Positions 1-6,240 of a stretch of DNA of 12,455 nt are shown one piece after another (the stretch's first letter is position 1; each line of letters opens with the position of its first letter). The notes below the pieces were generated by a model. The model made no database searches and was not told the origin of the DNA. It saw only the letters and a list, made by a program, of their open reading frames with translations. The stretch comes from Nitrososphaerota archaeon (lineage in GTDB: Archaea > Thermoproteota > Nitrososphaeria > Nitrososphaerales > CADDZS01), in assembly GCA_027314685.1 (NCBI GenBank), contig DAHVAI010000168.1:1-12455 (forward strand), written 5' to 3'. Position numbers and translations under genes: made by a program.

Positions 1-1034
1 GCTTGACCAGTTCCGCTTGATCCGACAGGATGGCCCTTTGCCTTTAATCCTCCAGAAGTGTTTACTGGAATCTCACCACCGATTAAGGTTGCACCACTTT
101 CCATTAATTTACCTGCCTTACCTTTCTCGCATAGCCCAAGATCTTCGTAACCAATCAGCTCATTTATCGTGAATGCATCGTGCACCTCGATAAGGTCCAT
201 GTCCTTTACAGTCCTCCCTGACATTGCAAGTGCTTCCTTGACTGCGATCCTCGTAGCAAGAAAGCTTGTCATTTCTTGCCTGTAAACAAAGTCGGTGTCG
301 CTTGCTTCGGCGCTACCGGTGATGTCAATTGGCGAGTCGGTGAATTTCGTAGCAAGCTCTGGTTTACATAGCGCAACGGCACTCGCTCCGTCACAGACCG
401 GAGAACAATCAAGTAACTTCAGGGGAGTACAAATCTTTCTGGATGATAGCACTTCCTCTTCAGTGATCAACTTGTGAAAGTATGCCTTGGGGTTTGAGAA
501 CGCATTCTTGTGATTTTTCACGGATACTTTGGCAAGCTGATTTTCCGTGGTGCCATATTTCCTCATGTGTTCTCTGGCTGCTAATGCATTGAGCGCAGTC
601 AGGGTGACTCCGTTCCATTGTTCAAACGGTCTGTCTGCTGCCATCGATATGATCTCTAGAGCCTCGGAAGTTTCCTGAAGTGTCATCTTCTCGACTCCAC
701 AGCATATTACGACGTCGAACAAACCAGAAAGGATTCCAAGGACTCCTTGACGTAATGCCGATCCGCCCGAAGACGAAACAGCCTCGACTCTCACAGCGGG
801 GATGTTCTTGAGACCATAGTTATTCACAAAACCCCCTGCCACATTACCGCGATGCTCGAAGGACTCAAACGCCTGACCAACATACGCAGCTTTAATATCC
901 TTCTTGTCTAATTGCTCGCATCTGTGGAACAGCTCGTCTAGTGCCTCATTGAAAAGCTCGGCACCCGACAAACCCTCGCGCTTTCCATACTTTGCACAGC
1001 CCGCAGAAATTACCGAGCAGAGTGGACGACCCAA
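1..1034 (-). CDS. Archaeal SCP-x-type thiolase (acetyl-CoA acetyltransferase-like), 3' end outside window, active-site Cys replaced by Ser
   Basis: Reading the minus strand from a TTG at 1034 gives 344 residues with no stop before base 1, so the C-terminus is missing. The N-terminus (VISAGCAKYGKREG, residues 8-21) matches the first strand and loop of archaeal thiolases. EVHDAF (283-288, His285) and GGLKAKGHPVGSSGTG (328-343, His335) are the two catalytic histidine motifs. Members of this family condense or cleave acyl-CoAs, and in archaea the acetoacetyl-CoA thiolase feeds the mevalonate pathway with HMG-CoA synthase and a DUF35 protein; those partners are not in view. The nucleophile motif normally reads like VEAACASGG. 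Here it reads VEAVSSSGG (83-91), so Ser87 (codon TCG, 776-774) replaces the cysteine. Normal acyl transfer by this protein is therefore doubtful, and it may be a non-condensing paralogue. An in-frame TAG lies four codons upstream of the TTG, and no better start exists. The gene follows the broken gene at 1077-1457 by 42 bp. Confidence 0.88.
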   Translation of the reverse strand, partial: MGRPLCSVISAGCAKYGKREGLSGAELFNEALDELFHRCEQLDKKDIKAAYVGQAFESFEHRGNVAGGFVNNYGLKNIPAVRVEAVSSSGGSALRQGVLGILSGLFDVVICCGVEKMTLQETSEALEIISMAADRPFEQWNGVTLTALNALAAREHMRKYGTTENQLAKVSVKNHKNAFSNPKAYFHKLITEEEVLSSRKICTPLKLLDCSPVCDGASAVALCKPELATKFTDSPIDITGSAEASDTDFVYRQEMTSFLATRIAVKEALAMSGRTVKDMDLIEVHDAFTINELIGYEDLGLCEKGKAGKLMESGATLIGGEIPVNTSGGLKAKGHPVGSSGTGQ

Positions 1035-1076
1035 GCAAACAACCTATCTAGGAATCTTGTATGCAGTCCGGTTATT

Positions 1077-1457
1077 CTACTTTTCATTGCTTGCCATCTT
1101 AACAACTGTGGAGAGAGAAAACCAATCATCGATAAGCTCCTTAGAATCAGTTTGATTGTACTTTTCAAATAGCGACCTCTTTCCGAGTTCCAAGGAACCG
1201 CTATCTCTGACAAGGCTTGCACCTGCGTCATACTTGAGAGGGCCTATTTCGATATGAACGTGATCATTTTTCTCCAGGTTTCTCATCCAATCGGGATGCT
1301 CACCTTAATGACTGGTATAGATATTTCCATTGGCGTATGCAAACCAAATCTGGACTCTGTGAGGCCTTCCGGTCTTCCTTCCATTGGTAGTGAGGTACAT
1401 AACTTTCTCGTTCTTCTCACGCTCAATTCCTGGGAATCCTGCCTGAGACAACGACAT
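1077..1457 (-). pseudogene. F420/deazaflavin-dependent nitroreductase-like protein (DUF385/PF04075 type), interrupted by an in-frame TAA
   Basis: From an ATG at 1457 the minus strand encodes about 50 residues, including YLTTNGRKTGRP and WFAYANGNIY. It then meets TAA at 1307-1305 and continues in exactly the same frame with GEHPDWMRNLEKN and a C-terminal block ending in KYN...DWFSLSTVVK before TAG at 1079-1077. The two halves together match, in order and length (about 126 residues), the small split-barrel family of deazaflavin-dependent nitroreductase-like proteins: an LTT.GRKTGRP strand, an IY strand, then DW.RNL. One base change would restore the reading frame. An internal ATG at 1286 (MRNLEKN) could start only the C-terminal half. 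It lies 15 bp behind the CCA end of tRNA-Ser and 42 bp ahead of the thiolase, so it may share their transcript. A sequencing error or recent nonsense mutation are both possible. Family assignment is from motif memory. Confidence 0.7.
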
Positions 1458-1472
1458 TTCGCCACGAATGAA

Positions 1473-1607
1473 TGGCGCCGGAGGTGGGATTTGAACCCAC
1501 ATGCCCCAAAGGGGCGCCGCGTATCTTGAAGCCCTATTTACTTCCCGGGATTTTAACCCTGAGAAGGATCTCGAGCGCGGTGAGCGACCAGATTGCTCAA
1601 CCCCGGC
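1473..1607 (-). tRNA. tRNA-Ser(CGA), intron-containing, CCA encoded
   Basis: The minus strand folds as a class II tRNA. The acceptor stem is GCCGGGG with CTCCGGC (one G-U pair). The D arm is GAGC/GCTC with a TGG-containing loop, and the anticodon stem is CCGCG/CGCGG. The anticodon loop is CTCGAGA after removal of a 47-nt insert. The long variable arm is GCCCC-TTT-GGGGC, and the T arm is GTGGG-TTCAAAT-CCCAC. The discriminator is G (1476) and CCA is genome-encoded (1475-1473). Anticodon CGA (1573-1571), the long variable arm and the G discriminator fit serine. Mature length is 88 nt with CCA. The stems pair fully except for the one wobble. Confidence 0.95.
1523..1569 (-). other. tRNA-Ser intron at the canonical 37/38 position
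   Basis: Forty-seven bases separate CTCGAG (positions 32-37) from A38 and the 3' anticodon stem CGCGG. Because A flanks both junctions, the cut could lie one base over with the same product. Inside the intron, CTTCTC-A-GGG pairs with CCCGGGAAG around a TTAAAAT loop. The expected bulge-helix-bulge is only partly met: the four-base central helix CTCG/CAAG has one C-A mismatch, flanked by possible bulges AGA (5') and ATA (3'). Confidence 0.85.
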
Positions 1608-1631
1608 TTTTTCTCATTTACAAGAATTCTT

Positions 1632-1641
1632 GATTAAAAGA
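1632..1641 (-). promoter_or_regulatory. TATA box (box A) for tRNA-Ser
   Basis: On the minus strand CTTTTAATC is centred about 29 bases before the tRNA 5' end, the usual archaeal TATA spacing to the transcription start. No other A/T-rich element lies nearer. Confidence 0.6.
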
Positions 1642-1751
1642 GGTTTTTGTCAGATGACTACGTCCTCTCCATATTGGTCCCACAAGGCCGAGATTTCACT
1701 AGAGCCTTATGTCGGCGGTTCAATGATGGATTGTGCTAGTTATTCCCATGC

Positions 1752-2203
1752 ATGACCGCCCTAAACAGAGAGACATTCAACGGGGAAAACATTGAGGTTC
1801 ATATCGAGGAACTCACGAAATCAGACAAATCAGCAACTAGTTGAGGAACCTGTAAGGGGATCAAAGTAACCGAGTAGGTTGACACAGGTTTCCGTAGGAT
1901 TGATAGACATAATTGAAGATATCAAGAAAAGCTAAACGCCGCAAGAGTTCTTACACTTGTTCAATGCGATAGATTTTGACGGTGGAAAATGCTATTGTGG
2001 CAGCTCGGATCTTTACGTTCTAGAAATCGACCTGCCCTAAACGGATCTACGAACCCGGATGCAAGGACAAGCTAGAAGAGATCCGTCATGCAATTATTGC
2101 AATGAATCAATTGGAAGAATGCAATTGTTCATTGAAAACATTGAGATTTATACTGGGAGAGGGGATACAGCTACCATCAAAAACTAGGGTATTCGGGTAT
2201 TAG
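1752..2203 (+). pseudogene. Decayed gene for an unrecognised small cysteine-containing protein
   Basis: No single frame is open, but codon-like sequence continues across three frames. An ATG at 1752 opens 30 residues (MTALNRETFNGENIEVHIEE...) to TGA 1842-1844. The next frame reads through LVEEPVRGSK, TAA at 1867-1869, then VGLIDIIEDIKKS, TAA at 1933-1935, then TPQEFLHLFNAIDFDGGK and CYCGSSDLYVLEIDLP to TAA 2038-2040. A third frame picks up at the same place with KRIYEPGCKDKLEEIRHA and ends EECNCSLKTLRFILGEG...VFGY at TAG 2201-2203. Joined, this gives about 148 residues with CxC, C and CxC motifs and amphipathic helices. Two in-frame stops and two frame changes argue for a dead gene, not sequencing noise. 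I do not recognise the family; it could be a zinc-binding small protein. The interpretation rests on protein-like composition only. Confidence 0.42.
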
Positions 2204-2214
2204 GTACGTATGAG

Positions 2215-2245
2215 AAACTCTTTATAACTACATTGTTCTATATAC
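2215..2245 (+). promoter_or_regulatory. Candidate TATA elements upstream of the methyltransferase-like gene
   Basis: CTTTATAAC (2220-2228) and CTATATAC (2239-2246) are both box A-like. They predict starts near 2250 or 2268, giving a short untranslated leader before the GTG at 2302. Which one is used cannot be decided from sequence. Confidence 0.4.
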
Positions 2246-2301
2246 TCTTTCATCTTCCGACGCTGCTCTAAAGGTGAATTGCTATAACAACACAAGAAGA
2301 C

Positions 2302-3018
2302 GTGGCTTCCGAGCCAAAACCAGACGAATCTCAAAGACAGGCATACAAGAAAAACTACACTTACGAAGACTGGCTTCGAGAACAGGCCGAGGAAGCACAG
2401 AGGGAGGCAAGGAAGAACTCTAGCCCAAACCTTGCAGTCTCGTCGATGCCTGCATTTGCTAGCTTGGAAGACGTCTTGAGATATTTTCTCTACGAAGAGG
2501 CAGGTCTGATACTAGACGCAGGCGCTGACAAGTTAGAATCATCATTGATCTTGCACAACATGGAATCTGTGGCTATCAGTAAGTCGCCTATCTCTCTGAC
2601 AACGAGAAAGTCAGAGGGCTTTTCCGGAGAGGTAATTGTCGCCTCGATAACATCACTTCCATTCCGAGAGAACGCTTTTGTCAGGTGTGTGTGCTCAAAG
2701 GGCCTTGAAGGACTTGCAAACACGATACAGGTCACTAATGCCTTGGTAGAGTTATCAAGGGCGTGCAAGACAACTGTAGTGACACTGAGGCGCTACGGCG
2801 ACAGCATTGTGCACAGGGTGATTTTCACAAGAATGTTCGTTGACCGGCTAGTAAAAGGCATTGGAATTCACTACGGGATTCTGAGACGCGAGGACGGCGA
2901 TTTCGTAATCTACCTGCTCTCAAAGGGGCTTCAGAGTCAGCAGTCTCTTGCAATGGAGTACGCGGGTGAATCAATGTCCCAGAAGCTAGTGGGAAGAGCA
3001 AAGGCAAAGCAGGCATAA
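2302..3018 (+). CDS. Uncharacterised protein with a degenerate class I methyltransferase-like fold
   Basis: 238 residues from a GTG; the upstream in-frame TGA at 2275-2277 leaves no room for a much longer form. Residues 20-40 form a strongly charged helix (YEDWLREQAEEAQREARK). GLILDAGAD (68-76) resembles the glycine-rich first strand of Rossmann-type SAM methyltransferases. SITSLPFRENAFVRCVCSKGL (115-135) resembles the block after motif II, where type 11 enzymes read D...LPF...FD.V......L. Here the second glycine and usual acidic residues are altered, so SAM binding is uncertain. No membrane segment or signal peptide is visible. It precedes Sec61-beta by 37 bp on the same strand, though that gene has its own TATA box. 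It could be an inactive methyltransferase relative; I do not know a function. Confidence 0.75.
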   Translation: MASEPKPDESQRQAYKKNYTYEDWLREQAEEAQREARKNSSPNLAVSSMPAFASLEDVLRYFLYEEAGLILDAGADKLESSLILHNMESVAISKSPISLTTRKSEGFSGEVIVASITSLPFRENAFVRCVCSKGLEGLANTIQVTNALVELSRACKTTVVTLRRYGDSIVHRVIFTRMFVDRLVKGIGIHYGILRREDGDFVIYLLSKGLQSQQSLAMEYAGESMSQKLVGRAKAKQA

Positions 3019-3020
3019 CG

Positions 3021-3030
3021 CATTTATCCC
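3021..3030 (+). promoter_or_regulatory. TATA box for sec61-beta
   Basis: CATTTATCCC lies directly behind the preceding stop codon. Its centre is about 31 bases from the ATG at 3056, giving a transcript with a leader of only a few bases. Confidence 0.5.
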
Positions 3031-3055
3031 GATTGTTGGAGTAGAAGCCTGACCA

Positions 3056-3232
3056 ATGAGCAGCAAGAAAGACAAGAACAAGGCGCCGATGCCAGCTTCT
3101 AGCGCGGGGCTGCTCCGCTTTTTCGAGGATGAGACTTCTGGCATAAAGATCCGCCCAGAGATCGTCGTGGGACTCTCGGTCGCGCTGGTCATTGTGTCAG
3201 TCCTTCTCAGATTTGTAATAAGCGCTCCATAA
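3056..3232 (+). CDS. Preprotein translocase subunit Sec61-beta (SecG-type)
   Basis: A 58-residue protein with a positively charged N-terminus (MSSKKDKNKAPMPASSAG), the family motif LLRFFEDETSGIKIRPE (19-35), and one C-terminal membrane span (about 36-55). This is the standard layout of archaeal Sec61-beta, a tail-anchored accessory subunit of the SecY/Sec61 channel in the cytoplasmic membrane. The length is typical. The ATG follows a TATA-like element at 3021-3030, so the message is nearly leaderless. It sits 37 bp after the methyltransferase-like gene and 49 bp before the DUF2070 membrane protein. It is too short for many gene finders, but motif and topology make the call firm. Confidence 0.93.
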   Translation: MSSKKDKNKAPMPASSAGLLRFFEDETSGIKIRPEIVVGLSVALVIVSVLLRFVISAP

Positions 3233-3235
3233 TTC

Positions 3236-3245
3236 TGTAAATATT
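3236..3245 (+). promoter_or_regulatory. Candidate TATA box for the DUF2070 gene
   Basis: TGTAAATATT in the 49-bp gap after sec61-beta predicts a start near 3266, about 16 bases before the TTG codon. Confidence 0.4.
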
Positions 3246-3281
3246 CGCCGTATTGGAGTTATCTCTCTAGAGTGTAGTCTG

Positions 3282-5042
3282 TTGGCAAGCGACCCGTCAG
3301 GAAACCTCGCGAGGCGCTACAGGAGGCTTTTTCGCCTGCCCTCTCTTCCGACGAGCGTCGCAGCTACAAGCATCATAACCATCGCTCTGGCAGTAACCGT
3401 AGGTCTTTCCCTAAAGAGGCCTGCTTCATCCATAGTAACATTCGCAGTACTCGCCGAGCTTGTGCTACTGCTCACGGTCGGGATCGACGCCGTTGCCCTG
3501 AAGAGCGGCATCGCAACATACCGGAGACTTGCGGCAATATCGATCCTGAGCAACCTTGTATGGTTGGCAGCTGCACTCGTCGGAAGCTTTGTGAATCTCG
3601 AGGCAAACGACGCACCTAAGCTTGTCGCACTAGTGATCTTAGGTTTACTGTTCGCGGTATCGTTCCGAACGTTCATTTTATCCTCTATATTCTATGGCAG
3701 GATATTCTACGCGCTGCCGCTGTCTTTAGTCCAACCTGTGCTACTCGCAATACCAATTTTCGAGTTGCAGAATGTCTTGGTCATGTCTGCTCCTATAATT
3801 CTGGCAATCTCATTAGGTGTGTTGTATGTAATCGCGATGGAAGTGTACCTTTACAGGATCAACAACTCTCTACCGATAGCTGGCTTGCGACCTCTCCAAC
3901 TTTTGCAGGCGTTTCTCAGTGCGTGGGTGCTTGAAGACCCTGGGAAACTCGAGAAGGTGTTTGATCACATAAGCAGAGAAACCACTGTGAGCACCGGGCT
4001 TCTTCGGATCGAAAGCTCAGTAAAAAGCGCATTGCTCGTCGTCCCAGGAATTCATCCAGGACCGTTCCATCCTGTTGGCTCGAGTAACCTGCCGGGCGAG
4101 ATCTATTCAAATCTGAAGACAAATGAGGTTGTTCCGCTCACGGTGCACTCGATTTCCGATCACGAGCTCAACCTTTCTTCGAAGGAAGAGGTTTCGAAGT
4201 ACATCTCGACGCTGAAAGAGCCCAACAAGATAGACGAAGGGAGGTCGATGACGTGTTCCGTAGTCAAGACGAAAGGAAAAGCAACTGTAACCGGAATCGC
4301 TTTTGGGCAAACCTGCCTGGTCATGCTTACGCAGGCACCACATGGCATGGAAGATTTCCCGCCATCTGTCCGAACCGAAATTCAATCTTACTCTAAAGAA
4401 GCAGGGTTCAGGTATTGCCTCGTCATCGACACGCATAACTCGGAAGGGGCAAAGCCGAACGAAGAAGAATGTGGCGATGCTGTCAGCGCGGCGAAAGAAG
4501 TCGTGACCGAGTTGAAAGATTCGAAGAGAGAACCGTTCACGGTCGGACTGTCACATAGCATGGGAGGCGGGTTGCCACGTGATGTTGGTCCGGGCGGAGT
4601 AGGCTTGGTTTTGTTTGGTGGCAAGGAAGGCGAGTATTGCCTTGTGATAACAGATGCAAACAACGCAAAACTTGGATTCAGGGAAGAATTGTTTGGGCAA
4701 TTTGAGAAAGTGACCGGCGCAAGAATTCTCGAGATCTGCACATCGGATACACACGTAACTGCCGCTAGGACAACGGGTGCCAAAGGATACCTTGCGTTGG
4801 GCGATGTCGTCGCAGTTGATCAATTTGTCAAAATGCTCAAATCGCTTTACGATGAGGCAAAAGCGAATAAGGAAGAAGGTTCTTATTCAACAATGGAGAT
4901 TCAGAGCAGTGTAAAGACTATCGGCGGCGAGATGCTTGATCAATTCTCGGCTATAATGGATAAAACGTCAAATACCGCCAAGACGGGAGCGAAATTGCTG
5001 GCAGCTCTGGGAGTTGTCGTTGTATTGCTCACAATTCTCTGA
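3282..5042 (+). CDS. DUF2070 family archaeal membrane protein
   Basis: 586 residues from a TTG. Residues 25-195 contain about six or seven hydrophobic spans, followed by a large soluble domain (about 205-560) and a final membrane span (571-586). The soluble domain has conserved-looking histidine and aspartate motifs: GIHPGPFHPVGSSN (256-269), SDHEL (292-296), APHGMED (352-358), DTHN (383-386), SHSMGGG (424-430) and SDTHVTAAR (488-496). These and the layout match the archaeal DUF2070 family, whose function is unknown to me. The spread of His/Asp motifs suggests a metal-dependent hydrolase facing one side of the membrane; that is inference. A/T-rich TGTAAATATT (3236-3245) is a plausible TATA box with a short leader. 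The aIF1 gene begins 16 bp after its stop, so the two may be co-transcribed. Confidence 0.88.
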   Translation: MASDPSGNLARRYRRLFRLPSLPTSVAATSIITIALAVTVGLSLKRPASSIVTFAVLAELVLLLTVGIDAVALKSGIATYRRLAAISILSNLVWLAAALVGSFVNLEANDAPKLVALVILGLLFAVSFRTFILSSIFYGRIFYALPLSLVQPVLLAIPIFELQNVLVMSAPIILAISLGVLYVIAMEVYLYRINNSLPIAGLRPLQLLQAFLSAWVLEDPGKLEKVFDHISRETTVSTGLLRIESSVKSALLVVPGIHPGPFHPVGSSNLPGEIYSNLKTNEVVPLTVHSISDHELNLSSKEEVSKYISTLKEPNKIDEGRSMTCSVVKTKGKATVTGIAFGQTCLVMLTQAPHGMEDFPPSVRTEIQSYSKEAGFRYCLVIDTHNSEGAKPNEEECGDAVSAAKEVVTELKDSKREPFTVGLSHSMGGGLPRDVGPGGVGLVLFGGKEGEYCLVITDANNAKLGFREELFGQFEKVTGARILEICTSDTHVTAARTTGAKGYLALGDVVAVDQFVKMLKSLYDEAKANKEEGSYSTMEIQSSVKTIGGEMLDQFSAIMDKTSNTAKTGAKLLAALGVVVVLLTIL

Positions 5043-5058
5043 GTGCCTGACATTTGAA

Positions 5059-5376
5059 ATGAGTCACGTTGCACGGATGAATTCTAATGATGACGAACCA
5101 GATTTTGACGAACTTTTGGATGAGCAGGACAAGGATCGGACACGCATTATAATTAGGTCAGAGACTCGAAGATTTACGAAGCCAACGACGATAATAAAGG
5201 GACTCTCGAATGAAAAGGGAGAGCTAGAAAGAGTGGCACGAGAACTGAAAAAGTCGCTGGCGACTGGGGGAAGCGCGAAGGATGGCCTGATAATACTACA
5301 AGGAGATCACAGGGAAGGTGTGAAAGAGATGCTGGTAAAACTCGGATACTCTAGCACGAATATAGACGTGGAGTAG
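5059..5376 (+). CDS. Translation initiation factor aIF1 (SUI1/eIF1 family)
   Basis: From the ATG at 5059 the product has 105 residues. The acidic N-terminus (DDEPDFDELLDEQDKD) is followed by the SUI1 domain: RRFTKPTTIIKGL (37-49), KKSLATGGSAKDG (63-75) and ILQGDHREGVKEML (78-91), ending in LG. These are the signature segments of aIF1, which binds the small ribosomal subunit near the P site and supports start-codon selection. Archaeal members have about 100 residues. The frame is open back to 5014 inside the DUF2070 gene, but that extension is not SUI1-like. ATG 5059 gives a 16-bp gap; ATG 5077 (MNSND) is an equally possible start of 99 residues. Neither has a clear Shine-Dalgarno. Its stop is 7 bp from the stop of the convergent membrane protein gene. 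Confidence 0.93.
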   Translation: MSHVARMNSNDDEPDFDELLDEQDKDRTRIIIRSETRRFTKPTTIIKGLSNEKGELERVARELKKSLATGGSAKDGLIILQGDHREGVKEMLVKLGYSSTNIDVE

Positions 5377-5383
5377 CTTTGGC

Positions 5384-5689
5384 TCACGAGGATTTTCTTC
5401 CAGAAACGAATAGAAGCACGGATGCTATTATCGCGATAAGTAAGATTGCAACGGCATAAGTGGCTGCTACGGCAAAGAATGACGAGATCGATGCAATCAC
5501 AACTCCCCACGCCAGGTACACCCTAAGCTCTTGCCTTAATACGAGCACAAATGACGAAACCATGGTCCATATTCCCAGAAGGAGAATCGATAGAAACACG
5601 GCATTCGATATCGAAATCAATCTCAGAAAGTAGAAAACGAAAGGAACTAAGAGAACAACAACCACTCCCTCTCCATAAGCGATTCGCAT
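5384..5689 (-). CDS. Small three-helix membrane protein, unrecognised
   Basis: 101 residues, almost wholly hydrophobic. Spans lie at about 8-26, 30-50 and 57-93, the last long enough for two passes, and the C-terminus is short and polar (SGRKSS). I see no catalytic motif and do not recognise the family. The ATG at 5689 lies about 33 bases after the centre of TATA-like GTATAAATAT on the minus strand (5716-5725), so the message would have a very short leader. It is divergent from the PadR-type regulator at 5780, which suggests, but does not prove, that the regulator controls it. It is convergent with aIF1, with only 7 bp between stops. Confidence 0.7.
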   Translation of the reverse strand: MRIAYGEGVVVVLLVPFVFYFLRLISISNAVFLSILLLGIWTMVSSFVLVLRQELRVYLAWGVVIASISSFFAVAATYAVAILLIAIIASVLLFVSGRKSS

Positions 5690-5715
5690 AGCGGTTCGAA
5701 TACACTTCGCGCTTG

Positions 5716-5760
5716 TGATATTTATACAATGAAGATGCTTGCATTACTGCTTTTAAGTGG
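5716..5760. promoter_or_regulatory. Divergent promoter region of the small membrane protein and PadR genes
   Basis: Two box A-like elements lie between the divergent starts. GTATAAATAT on the minus strand (5716-5725) suits the membrane protein. CTTTTAAGT on the plus strand (5750-5758), centred 26 bases before GTG 5780, suits the regulator. A PadR dimer binding between or over them could affect both genes; no clear inverted operator repeat was found by eye. Confidence 0.5.
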
Positions 5761-5779
5761 GAAGGGGATTCAACGAAAC

Positions 5780-6178
5780 GTGCCAAAGAATAGAAGCGAT
5801 GTCTTCGCCCCGAAGGGCCTCTTGAAAATGCTAATCCTCAAGATTTCTTCAATGAAACCCGTGACTGGTGTGGAGATCATGGAAGATGTGCCGAAGATGA
5901 CTGAGAACCTCTGGTCGCCCAGTCCGGGGTCAGTGTACTATCTTTTGGGGGAGATGGAAGAAAACGGCTTGATCATTCGGGTTCCTACTGGCGAGCCGGG
6001 AGTCAAGAGATATGTGTCCTCGGAGAAAGGAAAACTCAGCTTGGAAACCTTCAAACTGGACATCAAGAGAAACCTGCACAGACAACTCGTTATGCTTAGG
6101 GTTCTGTCAGACCTGTCGGACAACAACAATCTATCAGAGTCGATAACGAGCATCGCCAAGAAGATTGGTGCCAGATAG
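5780..6178 (+). CDS. PadR-family winged-helix transcriptional regulator
   Basis: From the GTG at 5780 the protein has 132 residues. It opens with the PadR pattern APKGLLKMLILKI followed by KPVTGVEIMEDV, then WSPSPGSVYYLLGEMEENGLI, the recognition helix and start of the wing (in PadR proteins ...W.PS.GT.YP.L..L...GL). RYVSSEKG closes the wing, and the C-terminal helix region (LDIKRNLHRQLVMLRVL) would give dimerisation. The frame is open upstream to an ATG at 5729. The extra residues (MKMLALLLLSGKGIQR) are unlike PadR proteins, and they would straddle the TATA-like element centred 26 bases before the GTG, so a leaderless GTG start is preferred. PadR proteins are usually repressors responding to small molecules; the ligand here is unknown. 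The divergent small membrane protein is the most likely target. Confidence 0.85.
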   Translation: MPKNRSDVFAPKGLLKMLILKISSMKPVTGVEIMEDVPKMTENLWSPSPGSVYYLLGEMEENGLIIRVPTGEPGVKRYVSSEKGKLSLETFKLDIKRNLHRQLVMLRVLSDLSDNNNLSESITSIAKKIGAR

Positions 6179-6208
6179 TTAACAAATATTCATCCAATTC
6201 TAAAGAAC

Positions 6209-6218
6209 GCTTAAAAGA
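6209..6218 (+). promoter_or_regulatory. TATA box for the gar1-tfb operon
   Basis: GCTTAAAAGA is centred about 28 bases before the TTG of gar1, predicting a transcript that starts at or within two bases of the start codon (leaderless). Confidence 0.55.
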
Positions 6219-6240
6219 TTGGCAAGCAGCACTTTGCTTA

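Larger units (their letters stand above)
1608..2301. other. Region without an intact gene between tRNA-Ser and the methyltransferase-like gene
   Basis: About 690 bases hold no open frame that looks like a functional protein. The left end contains the tRNA promoter (1632-1641). The centre (1752-2203) carries the decayed coding stretch listed separately. The right end (2215-2245) has A/T-rich elements suited to the promoter of the gene at 2302. I found no tRNA, C/D-box RNA, repeat array or mobile-element end here. Confidence 0.6.

Noticed and set aside
1458..1502. N-terminal extension of the nitroreductase-like frame into MWVQIPPPAP...
   Set aside because: Those codons are the T arm and acceptor stem of the tRNA; ATG 1457 lies just past its CCA end.
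1501..1755. Plus-strand open frame of 84 codons
   Set aside because: It runs antisense through the tRNA-Ser gene and its intron; the tRNA fold explains the sequence.
4107..4823. Several minus-strand frames inside the DUF2070 gene
   Set aside because: No motif or start context; shadows of a gene with strong third-position bias.
5014..5058. Longer aIF1 start overlapping the DUF2070 end
   Set aside because: The extra residues are not SUI1-like and overlap the previous gene; ATG 5059 or 5077 fits family length.
5729..5779. ATG 5729 as PadR start
   Set aside because: The extension is unlike PadR proteins and would span the TATA-like element centred 26 bases before GTG 5780.
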